DNA from: Kuschelorhynchus macadamiae
Taxonomy: Eukaryota > Arthropoda > Insecta > Coleoptera > Curculionidae
Length of the DNA stretch: 64,000 nt
Assembly: GCA_030620095.1 (NCBI GenBank)
Contig: JAUTXW010000108.1
Coordinates: 1,364,001 to 1,428,000 of the forward strand
Direction of reading: 5' to 3'
Within the stretch, counting starts at the first letter, position 1. Each line of letters starts with the position of its first letter. Positions 1-10,428 of this stretch are shown in pieces. The notes under the pieces are model-generated. The model was not told the origin of the DNA. It did not search any database and worked only from the letters and a program-made list of their open reading frames with translations. The position numbers were made by a program, and so were the translations under genes.

Positions 1-395
1 TATGTTTTATTCATAATTCATTGGATACATTTTGTAAAGTATTTTCAACTTCTCTAAATTAAGACAAAAGAAATTTGTTTTTGCTTTGTTTATAAATAGG
101 AATTTACTGCCTTTCTCTTTGTCACTATGGTTTCATTGGTTTCTTATTTTTCGGCATCCAGCCAGCTTTGACAGTGACTGATTTTTCATTTAAGTCATAA
201 TTTTGGTTCTGCTAGAGCAATTCGCCAGCTGAAAGGACAGGATGTTATAGGGATACTCCCTTCTACTAGTGGTGCCAGCAGTGAACTCCACTGTAATTAT
301 TATTTTATTTTATGGCATTCGGTTGGCATAAGTCTGAAGTGAGGAAGAATGATGGAGGGGAATGTCAAAACTTCTTTGAATTTTCTGGAACTGAT
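1..395 (+). repeat. Dispersed repeat A, copy 1
   Basis: Non-coding stretch that recurs in inverted orientation at 22345-22746, with near-identical blocks over about 395 bp. Similarity ends abruptly at the sequence GATTTTCTCG in both copies, so that is one boundary of the family. The short reading frame through 312-395 has the same residues in both copies but no recognisable domain. The window edge cuts the other end. It may be a terminal part of a transposon; the element type is not recognised. Confidence 0.8.
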
Positions 396-396
396 T

Positions 397-1115
397 TTCT
401 CGTGCAGCACTTACAGCCAGGGGATGCAGAGCGTCGGGTAGTCTTCTGCAATTGGTTTCGAGAAAGATGCGATATGGTTAGAGATTTTGAAAGGAAGGTT
501 ATATGGTCATACGAAGCACATTTCATTAATTCTGGTATACTCAATAGGCACAATAGTAGAATCTGGTCCCAGGAAAATCAACACCAAATATTTCCCAGCA
601 GCATATTTGACAGCAGGGCAGGTTTTGTCTAAATGTGTCCTGCTTCATATTAGGAACACATATAAAATTTTATATATTTGAGGGAAATCTAACAGCCAAT
701 CGCTATATAGAAATTTTAGAGGTAGCTATACCTGAATTACTTGACGATGTTCCTCCAGCGCAAATTAACGAAATTTATTTTCAACAGGACGGTGCTCCTG
801 CACACAATTCTGGAATGATGAGATTATTTCTGAACAATAATTTTACTAATCAATGGATCGGAACAAATGAACCTATAAGATGTCCCCCTAGGTCCCCAGA
901 TTTGTCGATTTTAGATTTCTTTCTATGGGGATATCTGGAAAATAGAATTTACAAAGACCACTATGATATTGTCCAAGATTTAGGAAATGCAATAAGAGAA
1001 AATTTTCGCTATTTACAAAATCAACCCGTTATTTTGATTAATTCCCTAAAATGAATACGAAAATTGAGCGAAGCATGCATAGAACAAAATGGAAATCAGT
1101 TTGAACAGTTCTTTT
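397..1115 (+). pseudogene. IS630/mariner-like DDE transposase remnant
   Basis: The translation reads as an insect transposase of the IS630-Tc1-mariner superfamily. Visible pieces are QPGDAERRVVFCNWF at the N-terminal side, the FQQDGAPAH block holding the second catalytic Asp (about 780-805), and the PPRSPDLSILDFFLWG block whose aspartate is the third acidic residue (about 885-940). The first catalytic block is degenerate (SYEAHF where SDEATF is usual). The frame changes around 600-640 and ends in stops, so it cannot make an enzyme. The same family appears at 48359-52452 and 56772-57796. The N-terminal HTH region is missing because repeat A abuts it. No terminal repeats were found. Confidence 0.85.
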
Positions 1116-1611
1116 GATTTCATTGGTTACTGTAGTTCTTATACGACAGTTGATTTTTGCTGAAAGGCTTGTTACATAATAATTTATTACTGTTTTGTTC
1201 TTGTGTTACATAAATCTAGGTAGGTGGTACTTTTTTGGTGCGAAATTATCAATACATATTTTGATAAATAGATTTAATTACATATAAATTTTGATTTATT
1301 GTTAGGATGTAGATATTGTTAACGCCTTTAAATAAAAGGCACCATTGTTTTGCATGGCCTACTGCTAAAAATCAGGATTTTCGTTGTTGTTTATTAAAAT
1401 AGACCCCAACTATTATATATTTTTGAGAAGCTTTTAAAAGGACAAATCAATTTCTGCACAAATATACAGGAAGTCCCATTAAAAAAAAAACACAACTTTG
1501 GGTCATATCTGAAAAATAACAACTCAAATGAAAAATATGACTACGCCACTGGATCCAGCGTAAAAAACTGCATAAGCAGCAATTTTTCCCTTTGCGTTAA
1601 GTTAAAAGATA

Positions 1612-1815
1612 AGCGAGATACGAGGGGGGTTCCAAAATGCAAAATTTTCTATTTCGCCCTGTTTCTCATAAACGAAGAAGGCTATGAAAATTTTGTTTAC
1701 GGCTTCATGAGTTTCACAAAAAATTAGCTCAGGTTCGTGAAAACCGCAAGGTTCTATTTTTAAAAATAACCGAGGTACCCTGCTTTTGCACCCAAATCCG
1801 GACACCCTGTACAAG
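1612..1815 (+). repeat. Dispersed repeat B, copy 1
   Basis: About 200 bp with the order: GAGATACGAGGGG, an ATGCAAAATTTTC-like block, CTCATAAACGAAGAAGGCTATG, a TTTCACAAAAAATTAGC block, AAACCGCAA, and the end motif GGACACCCTGTAC. The same order occurs at 2400-2580 and 42595-42795, all on the plus strand. It is probably a non-autonomous element; superfamily unknown. Confidence 0.65.
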
Positions 1816-2399
1816 AAATTACGCTAGCTATGGTAAAAGCGGCAATAACAGAGTTCAGTAGAAGAACCATAATTTGTATGGAACGGGATGGCTCTCATGT
1901 AGAAGCATAGTTTGTTTATTGTTCATTCTTAGTTAATTTTTTTATACGATATTTGTATGTAAAACTTTGTGTATTTTATCACACCTCGGAATAATTCTCT
2001 TATGGAATTTTGCTCTAAAATTAAACTTATGGGTATTTTTCTCTCCAGGCAATTTTAGATTTTCTAAGTTTTTGGCAACCCTGTACAATATTTTAATTGT
2101 TTATTATTGTTATTCATGTCCTACTATTAAATTATGCATTTAATTTCAGAAAATTGTCATTTATTTGCGTGTTTCTGAGAAAAAGTGCATACTATCATAT
2201 ATTTTTGAAAAGGTAAAAAAAGACAAATTTAATAGTCTATAAATACGTATACAGGTTGTTCCATTTAAAAAAATAAAGTCCGATAACTTTTTGACCTGAC
2301 CCTGTATACTAATTCCGAAAGTTCTAAAAGGGAATTGAGTTCTACGGGAAAAGTTATATAAGAAACAATTTTCACATTTTCGATTAGTTATCTGATAGT

Positions 2400-2580
2400 T
2401 GAGATACGAGGGGTGCCTGAAAATGCAACATTTTCAATTTAGCCCTGTGTCTCAAAAACTAAAAGAGCTATGATAATTTTGTCAACGGCATCTTTAGTTT
2501 TGCGGAAAAATAACACACTGTCTCGAAAACCGCAACTTTCTAACTATAAAAATAATAAATAAATGGGACACCCTGTACAT
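2400..2580 (+). repeat. Dispersed repeat B, copy 2
   Basis: Same ordered blocks as copy 1, including GAGATACGAGGGG, AGCTATGATAATTTTG, GAAAACCGCAACTTTC and GGGACACCCTGTAC. Strongly diverged, with small indels. Confidence 0.65.
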
Positions 2581-2752
2581 ATATTTTTCAAATGGAACAA
2601 CCTGTATATTGAATGAACAGAATGAAAGATCTTTTCATCCTTATTTAATAAATATATAGTTTGTTGATATTTGGTTCAGCCCTGTTCGAGCTGTTTTAGT
2701 TTAAACTTTATCCTTTCGGTAAACGAGACTTCAGCCATATTCTCGGTGATAT

Positions 2753-2922
2753 AGTTAAGTCTGCCTTGGTCGTCTCTATGATTCAAAAATGCGCTGGTAA
2801 ATTTGAAAAAACAATTTTTTTGATATACACCTTAGTAATTAAAAGATTTTATTTTAAAGACTTAATAAAAACCGGATCTAAACTAGTAGCATATATGTGT
2901 TCTCCATAAAAGTATATTTTCC
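2753..2922 (+). repeat. Direct repeat flanking the Tc1 element, left copy
   Basis: About 168 bp beginning AGTTAAGTCTGCC and ending AAAGTATATTTT. It recurs in the same orientation at 4583-4741 on the other side of the Tc1 element, about 90% similar by eye. It is far longer than the TA duplicated by Tc1 transposition. Confidence 0.85.
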
Positions 2923-4573
2923 CAGTCGTATATGTATTGGACCAAGGGCATATTTAAAATAATTTTATTTTTGTCACCTAGTATTTACTGCATGTAACAT
3001 AACTTCAGCAAATGCAACTACGTTTATTTGATAGTATGTGGTATTAACAATTAATTAACAATATTACATATCTATATCACTAACAATAATAATGATTACA
3101 AAAATTAATTTTTGTTAGGCTTGGAGCATATTAATTGAGCCATAAACGCATGCACTCAGATAAAACTGCGTGATTACTTAGTGACATCTAATACAAAATT
3201 TATTAAGGTAAATATGTAATCGAGTGGGCTTTATTAAAAATAATTGAAAACAAAGATGGCATTAATATTTGAGTCTTTGAAACTGTTTAGTTGACAAAAT
3301 GGTTTGCGGAAAAGACTCTCTATGATATGGGAAATTCTATTATTAGTGCCCACAAAAATGGTCTCTCTGGATATAGTATTGCAAAAAATCTAAACATTTC
3401 TCAAGGGACAATAAGAATAGAAAGAATAAGAAATATTATTTCCCAATTCAAAAAAAGCGGAAATGTCCGTACACTAATTAAACAAGATCGTCGAGCTTCG
3501 TCACGGGGGTTAGCTGTAAAATGGGTATATGCAATTGATAAACGCATTTCAAAAACATCTGGTTGAGAAATATGAAGAAAATGGGATATCGCTTCTACAA
3601 AGTAAGTTTATAGCAAAATAGAAAGAAAAAATTAAATTAAATGTTTTCGTTTTAAGCCAAGGAAAACAGCTTTTGTCGCAAAAACAAAAACGAAATCGAC
3701 TTTTGTGGGCAAAGGAGCATAAAAACTGGTCACAACCTCAGTGGGATTCCGTTATATGGAGCGACGAGTCTAAATTTGAAGTATTTGTTGTGATTTACGA
3801 ATTCGAATTATCCGAACGTAAGGGGAGGAATATCATAGAGACTGTCTCAAGAGCAAAGTTAAATTTCCAGCCTCCATCATGGTATGGGGATGTATGTCTT
3901 CACAAGAGGTTGGTCGTCTTCTTTTTATTAATGGTACCGTCAATGCTGTAAAATATAAGTCAATTTTACAAGAAGAACTAATTCCTTCTATTGATGAGAT
4001 TCGGTTGCTAGAGGGAGGATTTATATTCCAGCAAGACGGCGCAGCATGCCATACCGTCAAAACCATAACATTCTGGCTGCAAGAAATGAATATTCCTGTT
4101 TTAAAATGGCCATCTAGTAGCCCCGACTTATCGCCTATCGAAACACTATGGCATCAAATAAAAAAAAACTCTACGAAACAGTGCCGTCCGCACCATTCCC
4201 GAATTAAAGGACAAAATTCAGAAAATCTGGGGTAACGTCCAACCAAAATATTGTAAAACATTAGTAGACACCATGCAAGCAAGACTTGATGCGGTTATAA
4301 AACAAAAAGGTGACTGTACTCAGTGGTAACAAAGGCAAATTATTCAAATTTTTATGGTACAGTTAATATGCTACAAGCCTAACAATAATATTTTTTATCA
4401 TCATTATTATTGTTAGTGTTGTAGATAATGAATATTGTTGAATAATTGCTAATACCACATACTATCAAATAAACGTAGTTGCATTTGTTGAATTTATGTT
4501 ACGTACAATAAATGCTAGCTAACAAAAATAAATATCTCTTACGAATTCCTTTGGTACAATATATATGCGACTG
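2923..4573 (+). mobile_element. Tc1-like DNA transposon with about 220-bp inverted ends
   Basis: The left end starts CAGTCGTATATGTATTGG and the right end, read on the minus strand, starts CAGTCGCATATATATTG. The similarity continues inward for about 220 bp, including the block GCAACTACGTTTATTTGATA present in both ends. A decayed Tc1 transposase lies between. A simple flanking TA is not seen at the left end, so the exact termini may have eroded. Confidence 0.85.
3291..4329 (+). pseudogene. Tc1-like transposase, frameshifted
   Basis: The N-terminal part (3291-3566) looks like a helix-turn-helix DNA-binding region, with GLSGYSIAKNLNISQGTI. The middle (from about 3673) has RNRLLWAKEHKNW and WSDESKF with the first catalytic Asp. 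The C-terminal part (3879-4235) has VWGCMS, FQQDGAACHT (second Asp) and SSPDLSPIETLWHQIK (third catalytic Glu). That is a classic Tc1 DDE layout. At least two frame changes and a non-homologous stretch near 3780-3870 break it. The original protein would be about 330-340 residues; this copy is inactive. It sits centrally between the terminal repeats, as expected. Confidence 0.9.
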
Positions 4574-4582
4574 GGCTCGTAG

Positions 4583-4741
4583 TTAAGTCTGCCTTGGAGG
4601 TCTCTATGATTCAAAAATGCGCTGGAAAACTATTTTTTTGATATACACCTTAGTAATTAAAAGATTTTATTTTAAAGACTTAGTAAAAATCGGATCTAAA
4701 CTAGCAGCATATATGTGTTTTCCATAAAAGTATATTTTTTA
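4583..4741 (+). repeat. Direct repeat flanking the Tc1 element, right copy
   Basis: Matches 2753-2922 in the same orientation, with a short deletion near CTGGAAAAC. See the left copy for interpretation. Confidence 0.85.
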
Positions 4742-6600
4742 AATTTTGAGAAGACTTGCGTTGTATTGAATCGTAAAAAAAGTAGACTTACTAGGTATTG
4801 GCAAACAATTTTAATGTTAAGAAATTGAAAATTACATACTAAAAAAATCGACAGTAAACTTCCTTTACCCGGAACTTCCCTCGTTTTGAATCTCCTTACT
4901 TTTATTAGGAGTAGTAAAATGTGATCCAATTTAGTTCGGAACATATTCATTTAGATTTTTATTGGGCCCCATTTTGTTCAGTTATATTGGATTTCTACCA
5001 ATATTTTGCCATTTTTTATCTATACCACAATTGATTTTTCGACATAATTTAAAATAAATTTAATAGGTAGTTTTTAAATTGACAGTTTATCTCTATATCA
5101 CACTTAATGCTTGCACAAAATTTGAAATTAATCTAGTAAATAGTTTTTTCAGGATGATTTTTTAAATAATTTATTAGGCCGCCATTTTATTTTGCTACCT
5201 TCATACCAAAATGTTACCTATTTATTCTTATGCAAAGCTCGATTTTTATGTTAAATTTGAGGTAAATTAGATAATTAGTTTTTTAGTAATAATTTTTTTT
5301 AACGTTTAACTAGGCTGCCATCTTGTTCTGATATATTGGATTTTTACCAAAATATTATCAGGTCATCTCCATATGACCCTTAATTATTGACTCTAATTTA
5401 AAGTCAATCCGGTAAATATTTTTTAGGCTATGCGGCGAACTGACAGATAGACAGACCGACAGACGGATCGACGGAATTAATAAAACATATTTTTTCGTAT
5501 CTAGGGATGCTAGAACGTAAAGATATGTGAAACCTGGGAGAGTGATTTTTTTTTGAAGATAATAAATATTTTATTTAGGTGTCATTTTGTTCCGCCATCT
5601 TGAATTAGGACCACAATTTTACTAGTTCTTCTCTATATCACAATTAGTTCGAGCCAACAAGCCATTATTTTGTTCCGCCATCTTGGATTCGTACCAAAAT
5701 TTTACCAGTTGATTTCTGTATAATATTTGATTTTAGTGCAAGATTTGAAAGTCCTTCATCCTAGTCTTGAGAAACAAAATGGCCAAGAGCAATTGATTCC
5801 TGCATAATACTTGATTTGATTGTATTGAATTTTTATTACAATATTACCAAGTCGGCTCCATATAATCCTTAATTTTTGACCAAAATTTGAATTCAATCGG
5901 GTAAGTAGTTTTCAAGCTTTGCAGCCAACTGACAGACCGACAAACAGACAGCCAGACCAATGGAATTGATAAAATATATGTATTTTTGGCATCTAGCGCG
6001 TGATGATATGTGAAACTTGGTGATTTTACAAACATTTTATTTAGTCGCCGTTTTGTTCCGCCATCTTGAATTCGTACTACAATTGTACTAGTTAATCACT
6101 ATACCATAGTTAATAATGATATGTGAAACCTGGTGATTTTACAAACATTTTGTTTAGTCGCCATTTTGTTCCGCCATTTTGAATTTGTACCAAAATTTTA
6201 CCAGTTGATTTCTGTATAATACTTGATTTCAGTATAAGATTCGAAAGTCGAAACAAAATAACCAAGAGCAAATTAAATTAAAATATAATAATAAATTTCA
6301 AAAGATCTATATCTAAGATACATTTCTAGAACTAGGCAAAACTTTTGTTACCCGTAAAACTTAAGTCAAGTTAATTTCCTATCACTTTGGTTCAACACTT
6401 TAAATGTCATTGTCATATCACCCTTAATAATTGGGGGAGCGCCCATTGACTTACGATAGATTTAAATCGCTATATCTTCTGAAACTCTTATACATGCTGA
6501 GTGAATGAAGCTTATATAAAAGGGAATTCTAAGCTATATTTATATAAAAACTCCCATCGACATCTTTATTACTTTTTAAGCTGTTGGCGAATAAGTGAAT
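4742..6600. repeat. AT-rich dispersed repeat C, several tandem-like copies
   Basis: No gene. The stretch repeatedly uses a module containing GCCGCCATTTTGTTCCGCC, TACCAAAATTTTACCAGTTG, TAATACTTGATTTT, and a GACAGACAGA-type run followed by GGAATTGATAAAACATAT and a GCATCTAG block (around 5430-5520 and 5920-6010). Copies also occur at 21000-21310, 23230-23656 and 25949-26130. A separate block at 4846-4920 (AAACTTCCTTTAC and CTTCCCTCGTT) recurs at 17312-17383. No coding potential is evident. Confidence 0.7.
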
Positions 6601-6607
6601 TATTAGA

Positions 6608-6625
6608 TTAGGTTAGGTTAGGTTA
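6608..6625 (+). repeat. Short TTAGG run at the 3' end of a LINE
   Basis: Three complete TTAGG units plus partial ones, the arthropod telomere motif. It lies just downstream of the 3' end of the minus-strand LINE coding sequence, so on the coding strand it reads CCTAA. Probably the element's 3' tail and not a telomere. Confidence 0.75.
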
Positions 6626-6920
6626 AAAGTGAGTGGATCAAACTGACCGTCCACTGCGATTCTGTAGTCTATTGTGGCTCACACCTATGTTTACACTTCC
6701 CCAAGCAACTCTAAGTCCTCAGTGAGTCTTATCATTGCATTTGGTGAGGTATTCTTCAAGTCCTCGGGCAGCAGAATATCTCTACAGAACATGGAGAACC
6801 CGATCCTGGCAGCTGGCGGGCATTCACACACCACATGGCTGGCTGTCTCGTCAGCCTCTTTACATAGGCGGCACTCGGATTCGTCTTCAAGCTCCATCTT
6901 GTACATAAGATGTCTTAGAC

Positions 6921-8450
6921 TAGCTATGTCAAACATGCGGCCCAGTGAGCATTTTTCTGCGGCCCAAATCAGTTTTGAAAACAGCCAGGTAATGCGGCCC
7001 GCGAACAAATTGCAAACCGTTTTTGAAATCTCGCGCCTCTGCAACAACGATTGGTATAATAAAATGTACAATTGTACCTAGTGCCATGTATGTTTAGGAG
7101 GATGAACTACACATGCTCAACCTAAAACCTAAAGCCAAACGTTATCTGGCTTGTTGTATGAAATTCTATTTCGCAAAAAGCCCTGTTCGATTGAGTTCAG
7201 TAGTTTAGTGTTTAGCCAGTTATGAGTCAGTGACTTATTGTTACAACACTTAACAGTACTTATTATAATTTATTTCGGATACAGTTTTTAACATGCCTGT
7301 TTCAAAACCAAATGTAAGTAAGAGGAAGCTTGTAGATAAGCATCGTATTTTTCAAGAAAAGTGGGAATTAGAGTTCATAAGGTCACGAGACCTTAATCAG
7401 CGACAGTTTCCTGCATTTTTACGTGATTTAGAAAATGAGTACACTGGTTTACCATATTATGCAGAGGTGCGACGGCTTTCGTGTTCTATGGTACCCGACC
7501 GGTTTTGGAAACTCAAAGAAGAAATACGCGTTTTCATGGAAACAAAAGGAGAAGTTGTCAGCTTATTATGCGATGTACCTTTCTTACAAAATCTTTCATT
7601 TATGGTAGATATCACAAAACACTGGTCTGACTTAAATACGCAATTGCAAATTGCAAAGACCACGTCAAGTTATTACAGATATGCATGATCATGTGAAAGC
7701 TTTCAAGTGTAAGATGATGTTGTGGGAAAAACAGTTAGCAGAGGATAATCTGTCACATTTCCTGACGTGTAAGGCATACCAGGAAAGCGCAAGTGTCCCA
7801 ATATCATACAAAATATATTCAGAGAAAATGAGAAGCCGTCTAGCAGAATTTAAGAAGCATTTTCAGGATTTTAAGACTCAACCCAAGAAAACAATTTTTC
7901 TCTATTTACTGGTCTTTTCACTATCGATATTGATAAAGTTCCCCTCACTTGCAAATGGAAGTAGTTGAGATTCAGTGTCAGACCCATTTAAAACAAAAAT
8001 TTGATAGTGTTGGTACATTCGAATTTTATAAGTAATTGCCTGTTCAATATCAAGAAATGAGAAAATTTGCCTGTAAAATCCTGTCAATGTTTGTAAGCTC
8101 CTATAAGTGTGAACAACTATTTTCTTTGATGAAAGGAAACAAATCTCCCGCAGGAACGCAATTGAGGGACGCACACTTGGACGCAGTTTTAAAACTTATT
8201 TCCGCCGATAAATTCGGGCCTCAAATAGACAACTAAATTAAAAACAAAAGATTTCAAACATCTGGCAAAAGAATTTAATGTTTGTAGTTTTTTGTAATGT
8301 CCTTTTGATTGGAAGTTTAATAAACAGACTTGTCCTATAGGATTCAGGATTTTCAGTAGTTTTTCATCTTCAAGATAAAGTTTTGCGGCCCACCTAGTCG
8401 ATGGTCTTCGTGCTTTTGGCCCACCAGTGACTGTGAGTTTGACATGGCTG
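6921..8450 (+). mobile_element. hAT element 1, internally deleted
   Basis: The ends are TAGCTATGTCAAACATGCGG and, inverted, CAGCCATGTCAAACTCAC. Exact 8-bp TSDs TCTTAGAC lie at 6913-6920 and 8451-8458, the length typical of hAT transposition. The same family is present in longer form at 48791-51206. Compared with that copy, this one lacks the zinc-finger and central catalytic region, so it would depend on another copy. Confidence 0.92.
7293..8236 (+). pseudogene. hAT transposase with large internal deletion
   Basis: The start ATG is at 7293 (MPVSKPNVSKRK). About 28 residues later the sequence jumps to IRSRDLNQRQF, a position that lies about 780 bp further in the fuller copy. The rest matches the C-terminal half of hAT transposases of the ZBED/GTF2IRD2-related type: GLPYYAEVRRLSCSM, FMVDITKHWSDLN, and the dimerisation region near the end with KCEQLFSLMKGNKSP. 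Frameshifts occur near 7650 and 7890-8030. Catalytic DDE residues of the N-terminal half are deleted. The encoded protein is non-functional. Confidence 0.88.
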
Positions 8451-8860
8451 TCTTAGACCATAATGGCCAGTGTATAGACTTATTGCTGTTTTGAACTTAA
8501 TTCTGTTCATATTTAATAGACTTTCTGTTATCCTCTTCTTCATAGGAAGGGGGATAATTGCCTTTGCATGGGACAGACCTGGCAGCCCAAGCCAATAGAG
8601 ATTAGCTTTTTCCTTAGTCCAAAATTGCGCGCTTGACCGTTTAGAGCGCTACTCCTAAAGCTGGTTCTGGTCCCACGAATCTTGTTGCTGCTCCTTTTTT
8701 GCTAGAACGCGCATGTCCTGGTATCCAGATAAGGGCGATTTTATTCTCGCTCCCCAGGCCAATAAGTGCCTTTTGGCAATTCCAAACTTTTTTGTATGTA
8801 CAATGACTCGCTTCAAGTGCTATGCGTTATTTAATGAACTTATTTAGGTACTCTCCAGAC

Positions 8861-9720
8861 GAAAAGAACTAAATCCAAGATATCGCAGTGAATTTAAAAT
8901 ATCCAGGGACATTCCATGCAGTTGGAGGAAGGGACACAAAAAAACTTCATGCCTTTTATGTTATAGTAATTCCGGAATAGATGCTTGTTCATAATACTGT
9001 TATAGTATTGAAGAGAAGCAAAAGCTTCTGCCAAAAGTGGATTACTTTTATTACTCCATATGTTGGTTGTAAGATTAAGCCACTGCCAATGGAAAATTTA
9101 TTGTGCTATAATTAATTTTGAAGTTTAAAAAAACAGTTCTTTGGACAATTATTTTCTTTTTCGAGGGGCACAAGCAAAGATGCCCCAGAACTTTATTTAA
9201 AAATAACCATTTATAAAAAGCCGTTTAACAACATCTGCGGTCTCATCACATCCGATCTGAAAATAACTTCCAAAAAATCTCATTTAATAATATCTTAATA
9301 TCCAACAAAAAAAGTTTTATTACCGAGATTAGTAAAAAGGAATTCAATATTACTTAAATAAATTATATCGCGATGCCGTGAGAAATGTAAACGTGACTTC
9401 AACAATAACACGTATTTTAATAACTATGTGCGTCTTTGTCGGTTACGCTGATTTCTTAGTAGGCAGCATTCGCTTTCTCTCTCTATATGAATATGGTGAG
9501 GCAGCCTAGCGTAACTTTACGGAAAACGTTAACCACAATATACCACAGAAAATGGTTATTGAAATAAATTAGTCTGTTGTTTTTAAGTGTAAGACTGCTG
9601 CAAAATTCACAGCGGCGTACCTGAATTTTGAACTGGACTTAATAATTACCACCCAACCTGTTACATATCGAAGGTTTAAGGTACAATTATTGCAAGTTAA
9701 AGTTTTTTGATTTTTTAAGA
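8861..9720. other. No recognisable feature
   Basis: AT-rich DNA. I see no open coding stretch, repeat match or RNA structure that I can support. Confidence 0.5.

Positions 9721-9786
<66 letters not shown>
9721..9786. repeat. (TA)n microsatellite
   Basis: About 66 bp of nearly pure TA dinucleotides, directly abutting the 3' end of a minus-strand Penelope-like fragment at 9787. Confidence 0.97.
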
Positions 9787-10328
9787 AAGGGTGTTTTCCT
9801 TTCGGGTGTACATCTGTTCACTACTGAAAAGGACAGTTTTGCTGACGTTTCGCATTTGGTGTTTTCGTAGCTTTTCTTTTCGCGTCCTAATAGAGACTGA
9901 AGTATACCACCCTGGGCCGAAGGTTATATCTGAGCGGCAGTTGGTCGTTATTTATGTTTTTCGGTTGTAGATGTTGTTGAGCTAATTACGCTTACTTTTT
10001 TGTGATTTTGGATTTGTCGATTAATGTCTCCCATACTGCTGGTAGTTTTAATGATTCGTCCCTTTTATTTAAAGTGCTTGTTTTTCAATTCCTATAGCTA
10101 CTCGGATTATTCTGGTCTTCGGTCTATTATACTGGCAATCTCCCTACACCCATTTATTTTGTGGCCGGTTTGCTGATGATGTAGGATTAGAGCTGATGTT
10201 TGTTTATTTTTGATGCTGAGTTTATGCTCTTCTGCTCTTGCTGATATTCACCTGATAGTTTGCCCCACGTATATCTTTTCACAGCCCTGGCATGGAATGC
10301 TGTATCCTCCGTGGTTTTCCAAATTGAT
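9787..10328 (-). pseudogene. Penelope-like element 3' fragment (GIY-YIG region and tail)
   Basis: On the minus strand the translation contains PCQGCEKIYVGQTIR, the YVG half of a GIY-YIG endonuclease, followed by HHQQTGHKMN and SSMGDINRQIQNHKK. This is the C-terminal domain of Penelope-like retroelements, which nicks the target DNA. Several stops interrupt it. The element 3' end carries GAAACGTCAGC and stops at the (TA)n tract. A related terminal fragment lies at 58355-58490, also beside (TA)n. RT is missing, so this is a 5'-truncated copy. Confidence 0.8.
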
Positions 10329-10428
10329 TTTATGTATGCTCGAAATTGAAGTATACGGATTATTTAAAAAACTCACTTAAAAACTTAGTAATTTAGAATT
10401 TGAACGATGGTTAAATTTCCAAAGAAAA

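Larger units (their letters stand above)
1116..2752. other. Non-coding stretch with two diverged repeat B copies
   Basis: No gene is visible. Phrases such as ACACCCTGTACA and ACAGGTTGTTCC occur repeatedly and mark the ends of short non-autonomous repeats. Two copies of repeat B lie here. Everything else is AT-rich DNA without protein similarity that I can see. Confidence 0.6.
6626..8860 (-). pseudogene. LINE pol C-terminus with RNase H, split by a hAT insertion
   Basis: Right of the hAT (8459-8860, minus) a degenerate translation shows an RNase H-like segment with IALIWIPGHARSSKKGA, as found in LINE polymerases that carry RNase H. Left of the hAT (6691-6912) it continues with a zinc-knuckle-like end, ESECRLCKEADETASHVVCE, and a stop. 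The two halves join at the hAT TSD TCTTAGAC, so this gene was there before the hAT. The 5' part (endonuclease and RT) is absent. The 3' end is close to the TTAGG run. Several stops and frameshifts show it is dead. Clade not settled. Confidence 0.8.

Noticed and set aside
1..395. 5' end of the transposon at 397-1115
   Set aside because: The inverted copy at 22345-22746 ends at the same point but is not followed by transposase sequence, so repeat A seems independent.
6608..6625. True telomeric array or chromosome end
   Set aside because: Only about three units, internal in the window and tied to a LINE 3' end.
10172..10200. CTGATGA words as further hammerheads (10172 +, and minus near 12975, 18310, 32725, 33260)
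   Set aside because: No GAAA with a closing stem at proper spacing; several are simply the codons for Asp-Asp in RT or GIY-YIG genes.
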